Assembly: GCF_002958735.1 (NCBI RefSeq)
Contig: NZ_PPGH01000042.1
Location: forward strand, 1-58,429
DNA from: Chromatium okenii
Lineage (GTDB): Bacteria; Pseudomonadota; Gammaproteobacteria; Chromatiales; Chromatiaceae
DNA: 58,429 bases
Direction: 5' to 3'
A program made the position numbers and the translations under genes. Within the stretch, counting starts at the first letter, position 1; each line of letters begins with the position of its first letter. Of this stretch, positions 46,546-56,003 are shown piece after piece. The notes under the pieces are model-generated. The model was not told the origin of the DNA. It made no database searches and was given only the letters and a program-made list of their open reading frames with translations.

Positions 46546-47723
46546 TGAAAGCGGATTGGCAAGTAAAGAAACTTGGTGATGTTCTGCAAAAGACCGAAAC
46601 AATTAACCCTTCTCAATCACCAGAATGGATGTTTAATTATATTGATGTTTCTAGTGTTTCTAATTCAACATTTCAAATTGAAGAAACCCAACGCATCAAA
46701 GGCTCTGCTGCACCCAGTCGAGCTAGGAAAGTTGTAAAAGAAAATGACATCATTTTTGCAACTATTCGTCCCACCTTGCAAAGAATTGCTATTGTCCCAG
46801 AACATCTTGATAAACAAATTTGCAGTACGGGTTATTTTGTTATTAGACCTAAACCAGAAATTAACAATCGTTTTATTTTCTACTTTTTATTTACTGAAAA
46901 GTTCACCAAAAATATGGGAATTCTTCAGAAAGGAGCAAGCTATCCAGCGGTTACTGATGGTGATATAAAAGCGCAGATTATTCCTTTCCCGTCACTCCAC
47001 GAACAACACCGCATCGTCGCCATTCTTGACCAAGCCTTTGCTGGTATCGCCACCGCCAAAGCGAATGCCGAACAGAACCTTAAAAATGCCCGTGCTTTAT
47101 TTGAAAGTCATCTACAATCTGTTTTCACAGAACGTGGTGAGGGGTGGGTTGAGAAAAAGTTGGGAGATATTTGTTCTATCACATCCAGACTTGTTGATCC
47201 ACGAAAAGATAATTTTATTGATTTGATTCACGTTGGTGCGGGAAACATTGAATCAAAAAAGGGTTGCTTTGTTGATCTCAAGACTGCTCGTGAAGAGGGT
47301 CTCATTTCAGGTAAATTTCTTTTTGATAAATCAATGGTTCTTTACAGCAAGATTCGACCGTACTTGATGAAAGTAGCTCGTCCCGATTTCAATGGTTTAT
47401 GCAGTGCTGATATGTACCCACTCATGCCATTTCCAAATGAAATTACTCGTGATTACCTTTTTCATTTATTGCTTTGCAAATCCTTTACTGATTATGCGGT
47501 TCAAGGTTCGGCTCGTGCAGGAATGCCGAAGGTAAATCGGGAATATCTTTTTGAATATAGATCGTGGCTTCCTGACCTTAAAAATCAAGTTCAGTTTACC
47601 TTGCAATTTGATACTTTGCATAAAGAAACCCAGCACCTCGAATCCATTTATCAACGCAAACTCACCGCACTTGATGACTTGAAAAAATCCCTCTTAAATC
47701 AAGCATTTAGTGGCAATTTGTGA
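46545..47723 (+). CDS. hsdS: Type I restriction specificity subunit, intact (arm R)
   Basis: 392 aa, starts on the last base of the hsdM stop (TAATG). Two target-recognition domains (about 1-150 and 200-340), each followed by a conserved helix (HRIVAILDQAFAGIATAKAN and YQRKLTALDDLKKSLLNQAF). It would direct an M2S methylase, but no complete hsdM is in the window. The target sequence cannot be predicted by eye. Confidence 0.88.
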   Translation: MKADWQVKKLGDVLQKTETINPSQSPEWMFNYIDVSSVSNSTFQIEETQRIKGSAAPSRARKVVKENDIIFATIRPTLQRIAIVPEHLDKQICSTGYFVIRPKPEINNRFIFYFLFTEKFTKNMGILQKGASYPAVTDGDIKAQIIPFPSLHEQHRIVAILDQAFAGIATAKANAEQNLKNARALFESHLQSVFTERGEGWVEKKLGDICSITSRLVDPRKDNFIDLIHVGAGNIESKKGCFVDLKTAREEGLISGKFLFDKSMVLYSKIRPYLMKVARPDFNGLCSADMYPLMPFPNEITRDYLFHLLLCKSFTDYAVQGSARAGMPKVNREYLFEYRSWLPDLKNQVQFTLQFDTLHKETQHLESIYQRKLTALDDLKKSLLNQAFSGNL

Positions 47724-47777
47724 GCTGGCATGATTTTGGCTTACATGCGTTAAAATACTAATCTTGCATTCCAGTAT

Positions 47778-47800
47778 TAAGCATACTAAACTAATGCTTA
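47778..47800. promoter_or_regulatory. Palindromic operator of the Phd/VapC operon (arm R)
   Basis: TAAGCAT and ATGCTTA half-sites, as in arm L, 21 bases before the antitoxin start. Confidence 0.55.
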
Positions 47801-47818
47801 GTCAAGCGAGGGTATCTC

Positions 47819-48076
47819 ATGCAAATAGTCAACATCCATGAAGCAAAAACTCACCTTTCCCGCTTATTAGAAGCGGTCGAACAAGGCAAGGAAGTCGTGA
47901 TAGCCCGTGCCGGACAACCAATCGCACTGCTATCAGCCTACCAACCACGTTGTAAAATCGCACCACCGGGTAGCATGGAAGGGAAAATCTGGATGGCAGA
48001 TGATTTTAACGACCCTATTGATGATTTATTTGATTGCCTCGCAGATAACGACCACGCGCCACCAGCAGGGCAATAA
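47819..48076 (+). CDS. Phd/YefM-type antitoxin (arm R)
   Basis: 85 aa, as in arm L but with N-D-P-I in place of D-D-S-I in the acidic tail. This tail contacts the toxin, so the small change may matter next to the altered toxin that follows. Confidence 0.87.
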   Translation: MQIVNIHEAKTHLSRLLEAVEQGKEVVIARAGQPIALLSAYQPRCKIAPPGSMEGKIWMADDFNDPIDDLFDCLADNDHAPPAGQ

Positions 48077-48080
48077 ATTC

Positions 48081-50819
48081 ATGCGCCTATTATTGGATAC
48101 GCATTTGATTTTGTGGTGGCAAGGTATGCCTGAGAAAGTGCCCGCTGCTGCCAAAGATTTAATCGAAAGCACATCAGAAGCAGTATATGTCAGTCGTGCC
48201 TCGTTATGGGAAATGGCGATTAAAGTGAATCAAGGCAAACTCGATTTGAATATGCCGACATTTTGTCAGCGAGTGGTTGCCGATGGTTTCACTTGGTTGC
48301 CAATCGACAATGCACATATCTTGCAAGCCAGCCAATTACCAACCTTTACCGATCATAAAGACCCGTTTGATCGTTTGCTGGTGGCACAATCTATTAGTGA
48401 GCCTCTCATTCTGCTAACGGTAGATCGTAAATTGGCGCGGTACGGAACCACAATTCGGATGATGTATGTAATGAATGAAGCTGAAACCCGCGCTGATTAT
48501 ATTGATCCTGCATTAAAAGCAGCGGGTTGGAGTGTTATTCCAGATAGTCGCATCCGGCGTGAATATCCAATTACACTCGGACGTTTACAAGGTACTGGGA
48601 AACGCGCTCAACCATTATTCGCTGATTATGTGTTGGAATACCGCAATCACAAGCTGGCAGTGATTGAAGCGAAAGCGTGGCATGAAGCATTCACTAAAGG
48701 CGTGGGACAAGTAAAAGATTATGCTGATAAATTAGAGGTGCGTTTTGCTTATGCCACGAATGGGCAAGGTATTTATCAAATTGATATGCGCACTGGTGTT
48801 GAGGGTGAAATTCAACGCTATCCAACACCACAAGAATTGTGGGATTTAACCTTTAATCAACACAATGTTTGGCATGAACGTTTTGCTGCCATTCCGTTTG
48901 AAGATCGTGGTGGTTATTTCCAACCGCGTTACTATCAAGATATTGCTATTAAAAAGGTGCTAACTGTTATCACTGCCGGTCAAGACAGGATTTTATTAAC
49001 CCTTGCCACTGGAACCGGCAAAACCTTTATTGCTTTTCAAATCGCTTGGGTATTATTTCAGAGTCGTTGGAATCTACACGCATGGAAACACCACAACAGA
49101 GTCACCCGTCGTCCGCGCATTCTTTTCCTTGCAGATCGTAATATCCTTGCCAATCAAGCCTATAACGCTTTTTCAGCCTTCCCCGAAGATGCGTTGATTC
49201 GGATTGAACCGGCAGATATTCGCAGAGAAGGCAGGGTGCCAACGAATGGGAATCTTTTTTTTACCATTTTTCAAACCTTTATGAGTGGATCATCGGCAAA
49301 TGGGCAGCCAGCACCGTACTTTGGTGACTATTCCCCCGACTTCTTTGATGTCATTATTGTCGACGAATGTCATCGCGGTGGTGCCAATGATGAAAGCTCA
49401 TGGCGCGGCATTCTGGATTACTTTACTCCAGCAGTGCAATTGGGTTTAACTGCCACTCCAAAGCGCAAAGATAATGTAGACACCTATGCTTATTTTGGTG
49501 AGCCGGTGTTTATTTATTCATTGAAAGACGGCATTAACGATGGGTTTTTAACTCCGTTTCGAGTGAAACAAATCACCACCACGTTAGATGAATACTGTTA
49601 TACCGCAGATGATCTGGTGCTGGAAGGTCAAGTTGATATTGATAAAACATATCAAATAAATGATTTTAATCGTATTATTGAAATAAGAGAACGGGAAGCC
49701 CACTTAGTTTCATTATTCATGGCACAGATTAAACCCTATGAAAAAACACTAGTTTTCTGTGTAAATCAAGGACATGCGTTAATGATCCGTGATTTGATTA
49801 ACCAAAATAAGGTGAGTAATGATCCGCAGTATTGCCAGCGTGTGACAGCAGATGAAGGCGCACTGGGTGAACAATATCTGCGTGACTTTCAAGACAATGA
49901 AAAGACCATTCCCACAATCTTAACCACCTCGCACAAACTCTCAACTGGTGTTGATGCCCGCAACATTCGTCACATTGTGTTATTGCGTCCAATCAAGTCC
50001 ATGATTGAATTCAAACAAATTATTGGACGAGGAACGCGGTTATATGATGGCAAAGAGTATTTCACTGTTTATGATTTCGTACAGGCACATCAACATTTTA
50101 ATGATCCCGAATGGGATGGTGAACCAATTGAACCGGTGAGTAGTTCCCGTAGTCCCCGCGAAGGTGTGCAGGAACCAGCACCGCCTTGTTATCTGTGTGG
50201 GCAACGTCCTTGTGTGTGTCAATGCAAGCTCAAGGTGAAGCTGGCTGATGATAAGGTGCGCACCTTGCAACACCAGATGGCAACCAGCTTTTGGCATCAA
50301 GATGGAACACCGATGTCAGCGCAGCAGTTTTTGGAAGTGTTATTCGGTACACTGCCCGCCTTCTTCAATGATGAAACCCAGTTACGCACCTTGTGGAGCG
50401 CACCAGATACACGCCGTAAGCTATTAGATGGACTTGCTGAGAAAGGGTTTGGTAAAGAGCAACTGTTTGAAATGCAACAACTTATCAACGCGGAGAAGAG
50501 CGATTTATTTGATGTGTTGGCGCATGTCGCTTATGCTACTCAACCGCTCACCCGAGAAGAGCGCGTCGGGCGGGCAATGGCACAGATCAGCGCGATCTTT
50601 AATAGTCAACAACAGGTTTTTCTTGATTTCGTGTTGTCGCATTATGTGAACTTAGGTGTTGAAGAATTGGATGAAAATAAGTTAACGCCGTTGTTGCAGC
50701 TTAAATATAATTCTTCACTTACAGATGCAATGAATGATCTTGGTCAGCCGGATGAAATCAGAAGGGTATTTAATGGGTTTCAGAAATACCTTTATCAAGA
50801 ATGTATTGATAAAACATGA
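48081..50819 (+). CDS. Fused PIN toxin-HsdR polypeptide (arm R)
   Basis: 912 aa from MRLLLDTHL. Residues 1-128 are the VapC-like PIN domain; the normal stop is removed by a 4-bp TGTA duplication (around 48463-48470) that puts the PIN domain in frame with HsdR (from the ATG at 48471). All PIN acidic residues and the HsdR motifs (IEAKAW, TGTGKT, VDECHRG) are kept. HsdR could still start on its own ATG. The 3' third differs from arm L at many residues (for example SSSRSPREG against SGPRNRNEG), while the N-terminal part is nearly identical. Confidence 0.82.
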   Translation: MRLLLDTHLILWWQGMPEKVPAAAKDLIESTSEAVYVSRASLWEMAIKVNQGKLDLNMPTFCQRVVADGFTWLPIDNAHILQASQLPTFTDHKDPFDRLLVAQSISEPLILLTVDRKLARYGTTIRMMYVMNEAETRADYIDPALKAAGWSVIPDSRIRREYPITLGRLQGTGKRAQPLFADYVLEYRNHKLAVIEAKAWHEAFTKGVGQVKDYADKLEVRFAYATNGQGIYQIDMRTGVEGEIQRYPTPQELWDLTFNQHNVWHERFAAIPFEDRGGYFQPRYYQDIAIKKVLTVITAGQDRILLTLATGTGKTFIAFQIAWVLFQSRWNLHAWKHHNRVTRRPRILFLADRNILANQAYNAFSAFPEDALIRIEPADIRREGRVPTNGNLFFTIFQTFMSGSSANGQPAPYFGDYSPDFFDVIIVDECHRGGANDESSWRGILDYFTPAVQLGLTATPKRKDNVDTYAYFGEPVFIYSLKDGINDGFLTPFRVKQITTTLDEYCYTADDLVLEGQVDIDKTYQINDFNRIIEIREREAHLVSLFMAQIKPYEKTLVFCVNQGHALMIRDLINQNKVSNDPQYCQRVTADEGALGEQYLRDFQDNEKTIPTILTTSHKLSTGVDARNIRHIVLLRPIKSMIEFKQIIGRGTRLYDGKEYFTVYDFVQAHQHFNDPEWDGEPIEPVSSSRSPREGVQEPAPPCYLCGQRPCVCQCKLKVKLADDKVRTLQHQMATSFWHQDGTPMSAQQFLEVLFGTLPAFFNDETQLRTLWSAPDTRRKLLDGLAEKGFGKEQLFEMQQLINAEKSDLFDVLAHVAYATQPLTREERVGRAMAQISAIFNSQQQVFLDFVLSHYVNLGVEELDENKLTPLLQLKYNSSLTDAMNDLGQPDEIRRVFNGFQKYLYQECIDKT

Positions 50820-51580
50820 TCTTAATGAACATGGAATCAGTGGATAATTTGCAAGTGTCAGTGTCAAATGATGAACCTGAGGTGCAGACTGTCACAGCAC
50901 CGCAGCTTGATCTGATTGCGCTCTATCCGGCTTGCTTTGATCTAGCTCGTCCACGTCCACTGAAGTTGAGGATTCACCTTGACTTACTGGCAGCAGGTCA
51001 TCATCCCGTTGACATCAAGTGGGTATTGGGTTCGTATTGCAAGCGTAAAAACTACCTTCAAACCATACAACTCGGTGCGACACGGATCGATCTACAGGGT
51101 CAACCAGCAGGCGAGGTGACTGAAGCTGAGACGATTATCCCGCAACGGGAACTGGCAATTATTTATGCGCGATTAGGTAAAATCCCACGCAAGCCAAAAC
51201 CGGTTAAGATCAAAAGGGTTAAAAAGCCGAAATCACCACAGGAAGCTAAACCTGTTCCACCACTTGATGCCCCTTTGACCCCGGAGAGTATTGTGAGCGG
51301 TCGCCTTGAATTGACAGTGAAGTTTAATGAATTGCCTCAACCTGTTGTCGTTAAAGCTGGAATGAAGATTGGTATTCAGACTGACACTGCATTGGTGGTG
51401 ACAACCTTAAAACCTAAAGCATGGAAGAAATTAGAGAAGGCACAAGCCGATTGGAAACAATGGGTTGCTTCAATGACTGGTAAGTTAGGTACTCAAGTTA
51501 ATAGTGATGGTGGTACGATTGTGATGTTGGAAGATGTAGCAATACAGGTGTTTGAAAAGAAGGTGAAGGTTGAAAGTTAA
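50816..51580 (+). CDS. FinO/ProQ-like RNA-binding protein C (arm R)
   Basis: 254 aa. The first 24 residues equal the arm L paralogue, then a different FinO/ProQ domain (ALYPACFDLARPRPLKLRIH), a longer lysine/proline linker (KPKPVKIKRVKKPKSPQEAK) and the shared C-terminal domain. ATGA overlap with the hsdR stop. Part of the divergent block. Confidence 0.78.
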   Translation: MILMNMESVDNLQVSVSNDEPEVQTVTAPQLDLIALYPACFDLARPRPLKLRIHLDLLAAGHHPVDIKWVLGSYCKRKNYLQTIQLGATRIDLQGQPAGEVTEAETIIPQRELAIIYARLGKIPRKPKPVKIKRVKKPKSPQEAKPVPPLDAPLTPESIVSGRLELTVKFNELPQPVVVKAGMKIGIQTDTALVVTTLKPKAWKKLEKAQADWKQWVASMTGKLGTQVNSDGGTIVMLEDVAIQVFEKKVKVES

Positions 51581-51582
51581 CG

Positions 51583-51792
51583 ATGCTCTACTTATACCCA
51601 ATCTTGGTTCCTTTTGTGCTATTGATCTACGGTTGTTCTTCGCAACAGCTCTATAACACGGGTCAAGCGTGGCAACAAAACGAGTGCAATAAAATCATCG
51701 ACACACAGGAACAAAACCGATGTATGGCGAGTAGCAACACTTCATACGAAGATTACAAACGCCAAATTCAAGAGACCAAGGATGCGAAGTAG
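51583..51792 (+). CDS. Small lipoprotein (arm R only)
   Basis: 69 aa: a hydrophobic signal (YPILVPFVLLIYG) with lipobox IYGC, then a polar mature part with three more cysteines (NECNKI, NRCMAS). It starts 2 nt after the ProQ-like stop, so probably the same operon. Absent from arm L. Function unknown; size and position recall small entry-exclusion or surface lipoproteins of plasmids. Confidence 0.6.
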   Translation: MLYLYPILVPFVLLIYGCSSQQLYNTGQAWQQNECNKIIDTQEQNRCMASSNTSYEDYKRQIQETKDAK

Positions 51793-51985
51793 TAGTGCCC
51801 AAATCAACAGGACATGTATAGATTTTTATCTTGGTTTGGTACAATGAAATTTGCTAGTATTACACCGATTTGCAAACCAGTATCCTCTGGATAAATCTGA
51901 AACTAACCTTATGATTCTAGGAGAAAATATGAGTATTCTTTACACATATTATGTTGTGCTTTCAGCAGATACACATGGACATAAA

Positions 51986-52022
51986 AAAGCCGATTCAATA
52001 ATAGAACCGGCTTTCCTTTTTT
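51986..52022. terminator. Intrinsic terminator (arm R)
   Basis: AAAGCCG (51986-51992) and CGGCTTT (52008-52014), then CCTTTTTT. It ends the hsdR/proQ/lipoprotein transcript. The rest of 51793-52236 has no gene I can support. Confidence 0.7.
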
Positions 52023-52236
52023 AACCACTAAATTCTTTTAACCGGCTAAACCAACAGACCTCAACAAGTTACTGGTTTTGCCTTCAATGTACGCAATCAA
52101 CGCTGACACTTAACAAATTGATCCGGTTTTATCCGTTTCAAAACAGCAAAAGTAACCGCGCTGACTAAGGCTCAAGTTTACACGATCCGCCCCTTGTAAA
52201 AAAGAGCCTTTTGTTGATTGCGTCAAGGTAGCTAAC

Positions 52237-53586
52237 ATGGCACTTGACAATAAAACCACTGAAAACAAAGACTTTTTCAACACCGGTTGTATTTCCGAAG
52301 CACAACAACAGCCCTTCACGTTACAACGCCTCAACACCCAAGGTCATTTTGACCAAGTACATCCACGCCCAGCACATGGTGTCGTAGTGTTCTGGGAAAA
52401 GCGCAAACCCAGTGGTGGCTGGCAAGTACACCGCGCCGATTCACCGCTGATTTCGCAATTCCTCGCTGCCCAAAAAGGTCAAGAAGACCGTTATTTCACT
52501 GTCAATCAGTTCCATCACTGGCGACGAGTATCGCTGCTGTCATCGTTGCGGACGTGTTATGTCGATATAGATGGTTGTGTCGATATTGATAAAGCATTAC
52601 AGCTACTTATTGCTGCCAGGCTGCCTGCACCCTCGCAAGTGGTCTACAGCGGACGCGGAATGCACCTGTATTGGTTAATCAAGCCAGTGCCAGCTAAAGC
52701 CTTACCAGTTTGGCAACTGGTGCAAAACAAATTGATCGCAACACTCGCATCGATTGGAGCTGATCCGGTAGCGAGGGATTGCACTCGGGTACTGCGCTTG
52801 TGCGGAACGATCAACAGCAAAAACGGGGCTGAAGTCACGGCGAAGGTACTGACAGGAAAACGGTGGACATTGCATCAATTGTCTGATGCTGTATTAGGAG
52901 AACGACCGGAGTGGAAACCATCCAATAAGCCAAGGTCAGCACGAATACGCAGTTTAGGTGCAGCACGAGAAGGTCGTAAATATAAAGGTAGTATTTATCA
53001 TCGTTGGTATTTAGTTTATCAAGATTTAATGAAGATTGCGGATTGGTATTTTCTCGGTGGTATTCCCGAAGGTCATCGGGATACATGGTTATTTTTAGCC
53101 AGTGTTTCATTATCGTGGTTTGTGCCCTATGATCGTATTGAAGAAGAAATCATTAAGACAGCGCAAATGTGGACACCAGGATTAACAGTTAAAGAAGCGC
53201 GACGCACCATGCGCCCGATTATTCGGCGAGCACAAGCAGCAATGCGCGGTGAAAAGGTTGTATGGAATGGAATTGAAGTTGATCCACGTTATCGCTTTCG
53301 TCGTTCAACCTTATACAATTGGATGCAGGCGATTATTCCGGCTGAGTTATTACCACAGTTGCGGGCAATTATTCCTGATGAGCTGCGGGCACAACATAAG
53401 AAAGAGGCTGATGCTGGGCGTTGGGACGATCACTACACCAAGACAGGTGTGCGGGTTAGTAACGAAGATAAACGGACAACGGCAAGGCAGATGCGGGCAA
53501 AGGGGATGACTTATCAGGAGATCGCAACTGAGATGGATATGCCATTATCGACAATTGCGCGATGGTGCAACAAGATGTTGATTTGA
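52237..53586 (+). CDS. Primase-like plasmid replication protein (arm R)
   Basis: 449 aa. Same protein as 30905-32197 except for a longer, different N-terminus (MALDNKTTENKDFF...) caused by the edge of the divergent block near 52302. Primase motifs YVDIDGCVD, SGRGMHLYW and RLCGTINSKN and the C-terminal HTH are intact. Only a few substitutions separate the two copies. Confidence 0.72.
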   Translation: MALDNKTTENKDFFNTGCISEAQQQPFTLQRLNTQGHFDQVHPRPAHGVVVFWEKRKPSGGWQVHRADSPLISQFLAAQKGQEDRYFTVNQFHHWRRVSLLSSLRTCYVDIDGCVDIDKALQLLIAARLPAPSQVVYSGRGMHLYWLIKPVPAKALPVWQLVQNKLIATLASIGADPVARDCTRVLRLCGTINSKNGAEVTAKVLTGKRWTLHQLSDAVLGERPEWKPSNKPRSARIRSLGAAREGRKYKGSIYHRWYLVYQDLMKIADWYFLGGIPEGHRDTWLFLASVSLSWFVPYDRIEEEIIKTAQMWTPGLTVKEARRTMRPIIRRAQAAMRGEKVVWNGIEVDPRYRFRRSTLYNWMQAIIPAELLPQLRAIIPDELRAQHKKEADAGRWDDHYTKTGVRVSNEDKRTTARQMRAKGMTYQEIATEMDMPLSTIARWCNKMLI

Positions 53587-53589
53587 AGA

Positions 53590-54400
53590 GATTTCTCGAA
53601 AACGCGCCTTGTATACCCGCCCCCGTAGGGTGTTGTTGGGCGTGTTATCCCCTGCTGTGTTTGCTGTTGGGTGTGTTTTTGATAACTGTGGTTTGTCGGT
53701 TGAGGACGATGTGGTTAGTGGCGTTAATTTGGGTTCTAACGCTGTCTGACGCTTTTTTGAGGGTTGACCCTTCAAAAGTGGTTAGGCTTCGGCTTGGAAG
53801 GCTCTAGGGCTTTCTCATGCGTTTTTACGGGGGTGTGGTCTTGGTGGTCTTGCTTTGTTCGATTCTTGATGTTGACAGCTGCATTCTACTCTGATTTGGA
53901 GTGGGTGGGTGATTTTTGGGTGGGGTTGGGCTTGGGCTGGTTGTTGGGTTTCGTGCAGTTTTAATTCAGGTTTTATTGGGTTTTTTAATTGGGTAGAGCA
54001 GGGCTTATTTTTTTGCTTTATTTAATTATTTACTCATTTCTTTATTTGGTTGGTTTGGTTTAACTGGCAGGTTTAATTCGGTTTTAATGGGTGTTTGATG
54101 GTTCTGGTTTATTGTGATGTCTGGGGTTTTTAATTGTGATGGTTGGGTTTTTTCAATAGCTTTGAGGTTGGGTTAATTGGTCGAGTTAATTCGTTTATTG
54201 CTGGTTTTGGTTTGTTCAATAGTTTCGTTTTCATTCAGGTTTAATTCAATGTTAGGGCGGTTGTTCAATTCGGTTTTAATTCATCTGCGGCGTGGTTATT
54301 TGCTTTGGTGATTGTGTTTAATCGGTGGTTTTTTGGTTCAGTGTTAATTGGTTCATTCGGTGATGATTCATTCAGGTTCATTCAGTATTTGACTGCGCAT
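53590..54400. other. Strongly G/T-skewed noncoding region (candidate origin, arm R)
   Basis: About 800 bases in which the + strand is mostly G and T, with long runs lacking A or C (for example around 53900-53960). Repeats of GGTTTAATTC / GGTTTTAAT recur (near 53958, 54070, 54080, 54236, 54265 and 54275). No convincing ORF. Position between a primase-like gene and the resolvase/partition genes, plus repeats and strand skew, fit a replication origin or single-strand initiation site. The skew could also reflect R-loop or strand-biased mutation history. Confidence 0.55.
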
Positions 54401-54411
54401 CATTCGGTTTT

Positions 54412-54528
54412 TCGGTGTGGCTTGCACAAACGCTCGTTTACTTTCTGAATGAACTTCCATGGTTTTTCAAGGGTTAGAATGTTGCATAAACGGGTTGCAT
54501 AATGTGCTTAAACGTTAATGGAGGTTGT
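54412..54528. promoter_or_regulatory. res-like region upstream of the resolvase (arm R)
   Basis: Contains AAACG-CT-CGTTT (54429-54440 region), two TTGCATAA half-sites about 15 bases apart (54481-54505) and TTAAACGTTAA (54509-54519), all within 120 bases of the resolvase start. The size fits a three-subsite res region; no exact consensus could be matched by eye. Confidence 0.45.
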
Positions 54529-54532
54529 GCTC

Positions 54533-55099
54533 ATGCGCTTTGGTTATGCTCGTGTTTCTACTCAAGATCAAGAAATTACCAGTCAAATCAGTGCGTTAAC
54601 TGCTGCTGGTTGTGAGCGCATCTTTCAGGAAAAGGTTGGAGGTGGTCGTTGGAGTCGTCCCGAACTGGAACGGTTGTTGGATCACTTGCGTCCCGATGAT
54701 GTCGTGGTGGTTTGGAAGTTGGATCGGTTGTCGCGTTCGTTGAAAGATTTGTTGGTGATTCTTGAGAAAATTGGCAACGCCGGTGCTGCGTTTCAAAGTT
54801 TGACTGAACCGGTTGACACCACAACTCCAGCCGGTCGATTGATGATTCAAATGGTGGGTGCGTTCGCAGAATTTGAGCGTGAGATTCTTCGTGAACGGAC
54901 GCAAGCGGGTTTGGTGGCAGCACGCAAAGAGGGAAGAATTGGTGGACGGCGCTTCAAATTGACACCATTACAACAGCGAGAAGTGGTTGCAATGGTGACT
55001 TCAGGGCACAAAACCAACGCTGATGTTGCTCGATTATTTCGGGTTCATCCTGCAACGATCACGCGAATTTTAGCGAGACATCACCGATCACCAAGATAA
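54533..55099 (+). CDS. Serine resolvase/invertase (arm R)
   Basis: 188 aa, same protein as at 29419-29985. Start at the ATG preceded by GGAGG, giving MRFGYARVSTQDQ, the normal resolvase N-terminus with catalytic Ser9. The two resolvase loci are inverted relative to each other, an arrangement Tn3-type resolvases normally do not recombine. Confidence 0.9.
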   Translation: MRFGYARVSTQDQEITSQISALTAAGCERIFQEKVGGGRWSRPELERLLDHLRPDDVVVVWKLDRLSRSLKDLLVILEKIGNAGAAFQSLTEPVDTTTPAGRLMIQMVGAFAEFEREILRERTQAGLVAARKEGRIGGRRFKLTPLQQREVVAMVTSGHKTNADVARLFRVHPATITRILARHHRSPR

Positions 55100-55103
55100 A
55101 TGT

Positions 55104-55297
55104 TTAGGTTATACAGTAGGTTAACAAATTAAAGATTTAACGAATTAAGTAAATACTTTTTTACGTTAAGGTATAAATCGTTATTGATGTAAATCGTTTT
55201 ATATTCTAAAGTGTAAATCCTTCTTTCTGTAAAACGTGAATTACTTTTTTATGTAAAGCAGTAAATCTTTCTTTGTGTAAAAAAGGAAATCATGCTT
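55104..55297. repeat. AT-rich repeat array upstream of parA (arm R)
   Basis: Same array as 98-290, in the reliable copy: repeated GTAAATCNTT and TTTTTTACG/TTTTTTATG units spaced roughly 20 bases apart. Confidence 0.55.
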
Positions 55298-55346
55298 TAT
55301 TCTCCGACTTGACTCGTCAAATCTCCACAGTTGAGGTGAGCGCAAC

Positions 55347-56003
55347 ATGGGTCAGATCATCGGTTTTGTATCGCAAAAAGGCGGGGTTGGTAAAAGTACA
55401 CTGGCGCGGTTGCTTGCTCGTGAATATGCCGCTAACGGTTGGCAGGTGAAAATTGCTGATCTCGACCCTGGTCAGGGCACTGTTTTCAAATGGCAACAAC
55501 GGCGGGTGCAGGGATTATTGATGCCAGAAATTAAGGTTGAGCGATTTCGTATTGTTGAAAAAGCACTACCGGATGCAGTGAATTATGATTTATTCATCTT
55601 TGATGGAGCAGCGCAATCCAATAGTGGCACATTGGCAATTGCTCAACACAGTGATTTGATTGTATTGCCTACGGGTTTATCTGTTGATGATTTAGAACCC
55701 ACCATTTTATTGGCACATGAATTGACTGCAAAGGGCATTGCAATAGAACGTATCTTATTGGTGTTTTGTCGGGTTGGTGATAGTCAAGTTGAACTTTCTG
55801 AAAGTCTAATGTATGTGCAACAAGCCGGATACAATGTTATTCCAACTGCATTATTAGAACGAACTGCTTATCGGCGAGCGAATGATGCGGGCAAAGCATT
55901 AACCGAATGTGCTTTTTTAACATTGAGAATGAAAGCTGATGCAGTGGCACAAGCAATAATGAATCAGCTTGCTCAATTCACTCAGGATACAACACATGGC
56001 TAA
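55347..56003 (+). CDS. parA: ParA/ParF-type partition ATPase (arm R)
   Basis: 218 aa, intact and identical to arm L; reference for the frameshifted copy at 340-997. Upstream GAGGTGAG ribosome site. The C-terminus (TLRMKADAVAQAIMNQLAQF) is present here. Confidence 0.88.
   Translation: MGQIIGFVSQKGGVGKSTLARLLAREYAANGWQVKIADLDPGQGTVFKWQQRRVQGLLMPEIKVERFRIVEKALPDAVNYDLFIFDGAAQSNSGTLAIAQHSDLIVLPTGLSVDDLEPTILLAHELTAKGIAIERILLVFCRVGDSQVELSESLMYVQQAGYNVIPTALLERTAYRRANDAGKALTECAFLTLRMKADAVAQAIMNQLAQFTQDTTHG

Noticed and set aside
51930..52024. 31-codon ORF upstream of and within the terminator
   Set aside because: It ends inside the terminator T-run and has no recognisable features.
53562..53964. 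Overlapping ORFs (66-81 codons) in the G/T-skewed region
   Set aside because: Composition follows the base skew (V, W, L, G-rich), no start signals, and the mirrored region in arm L gives different frames.
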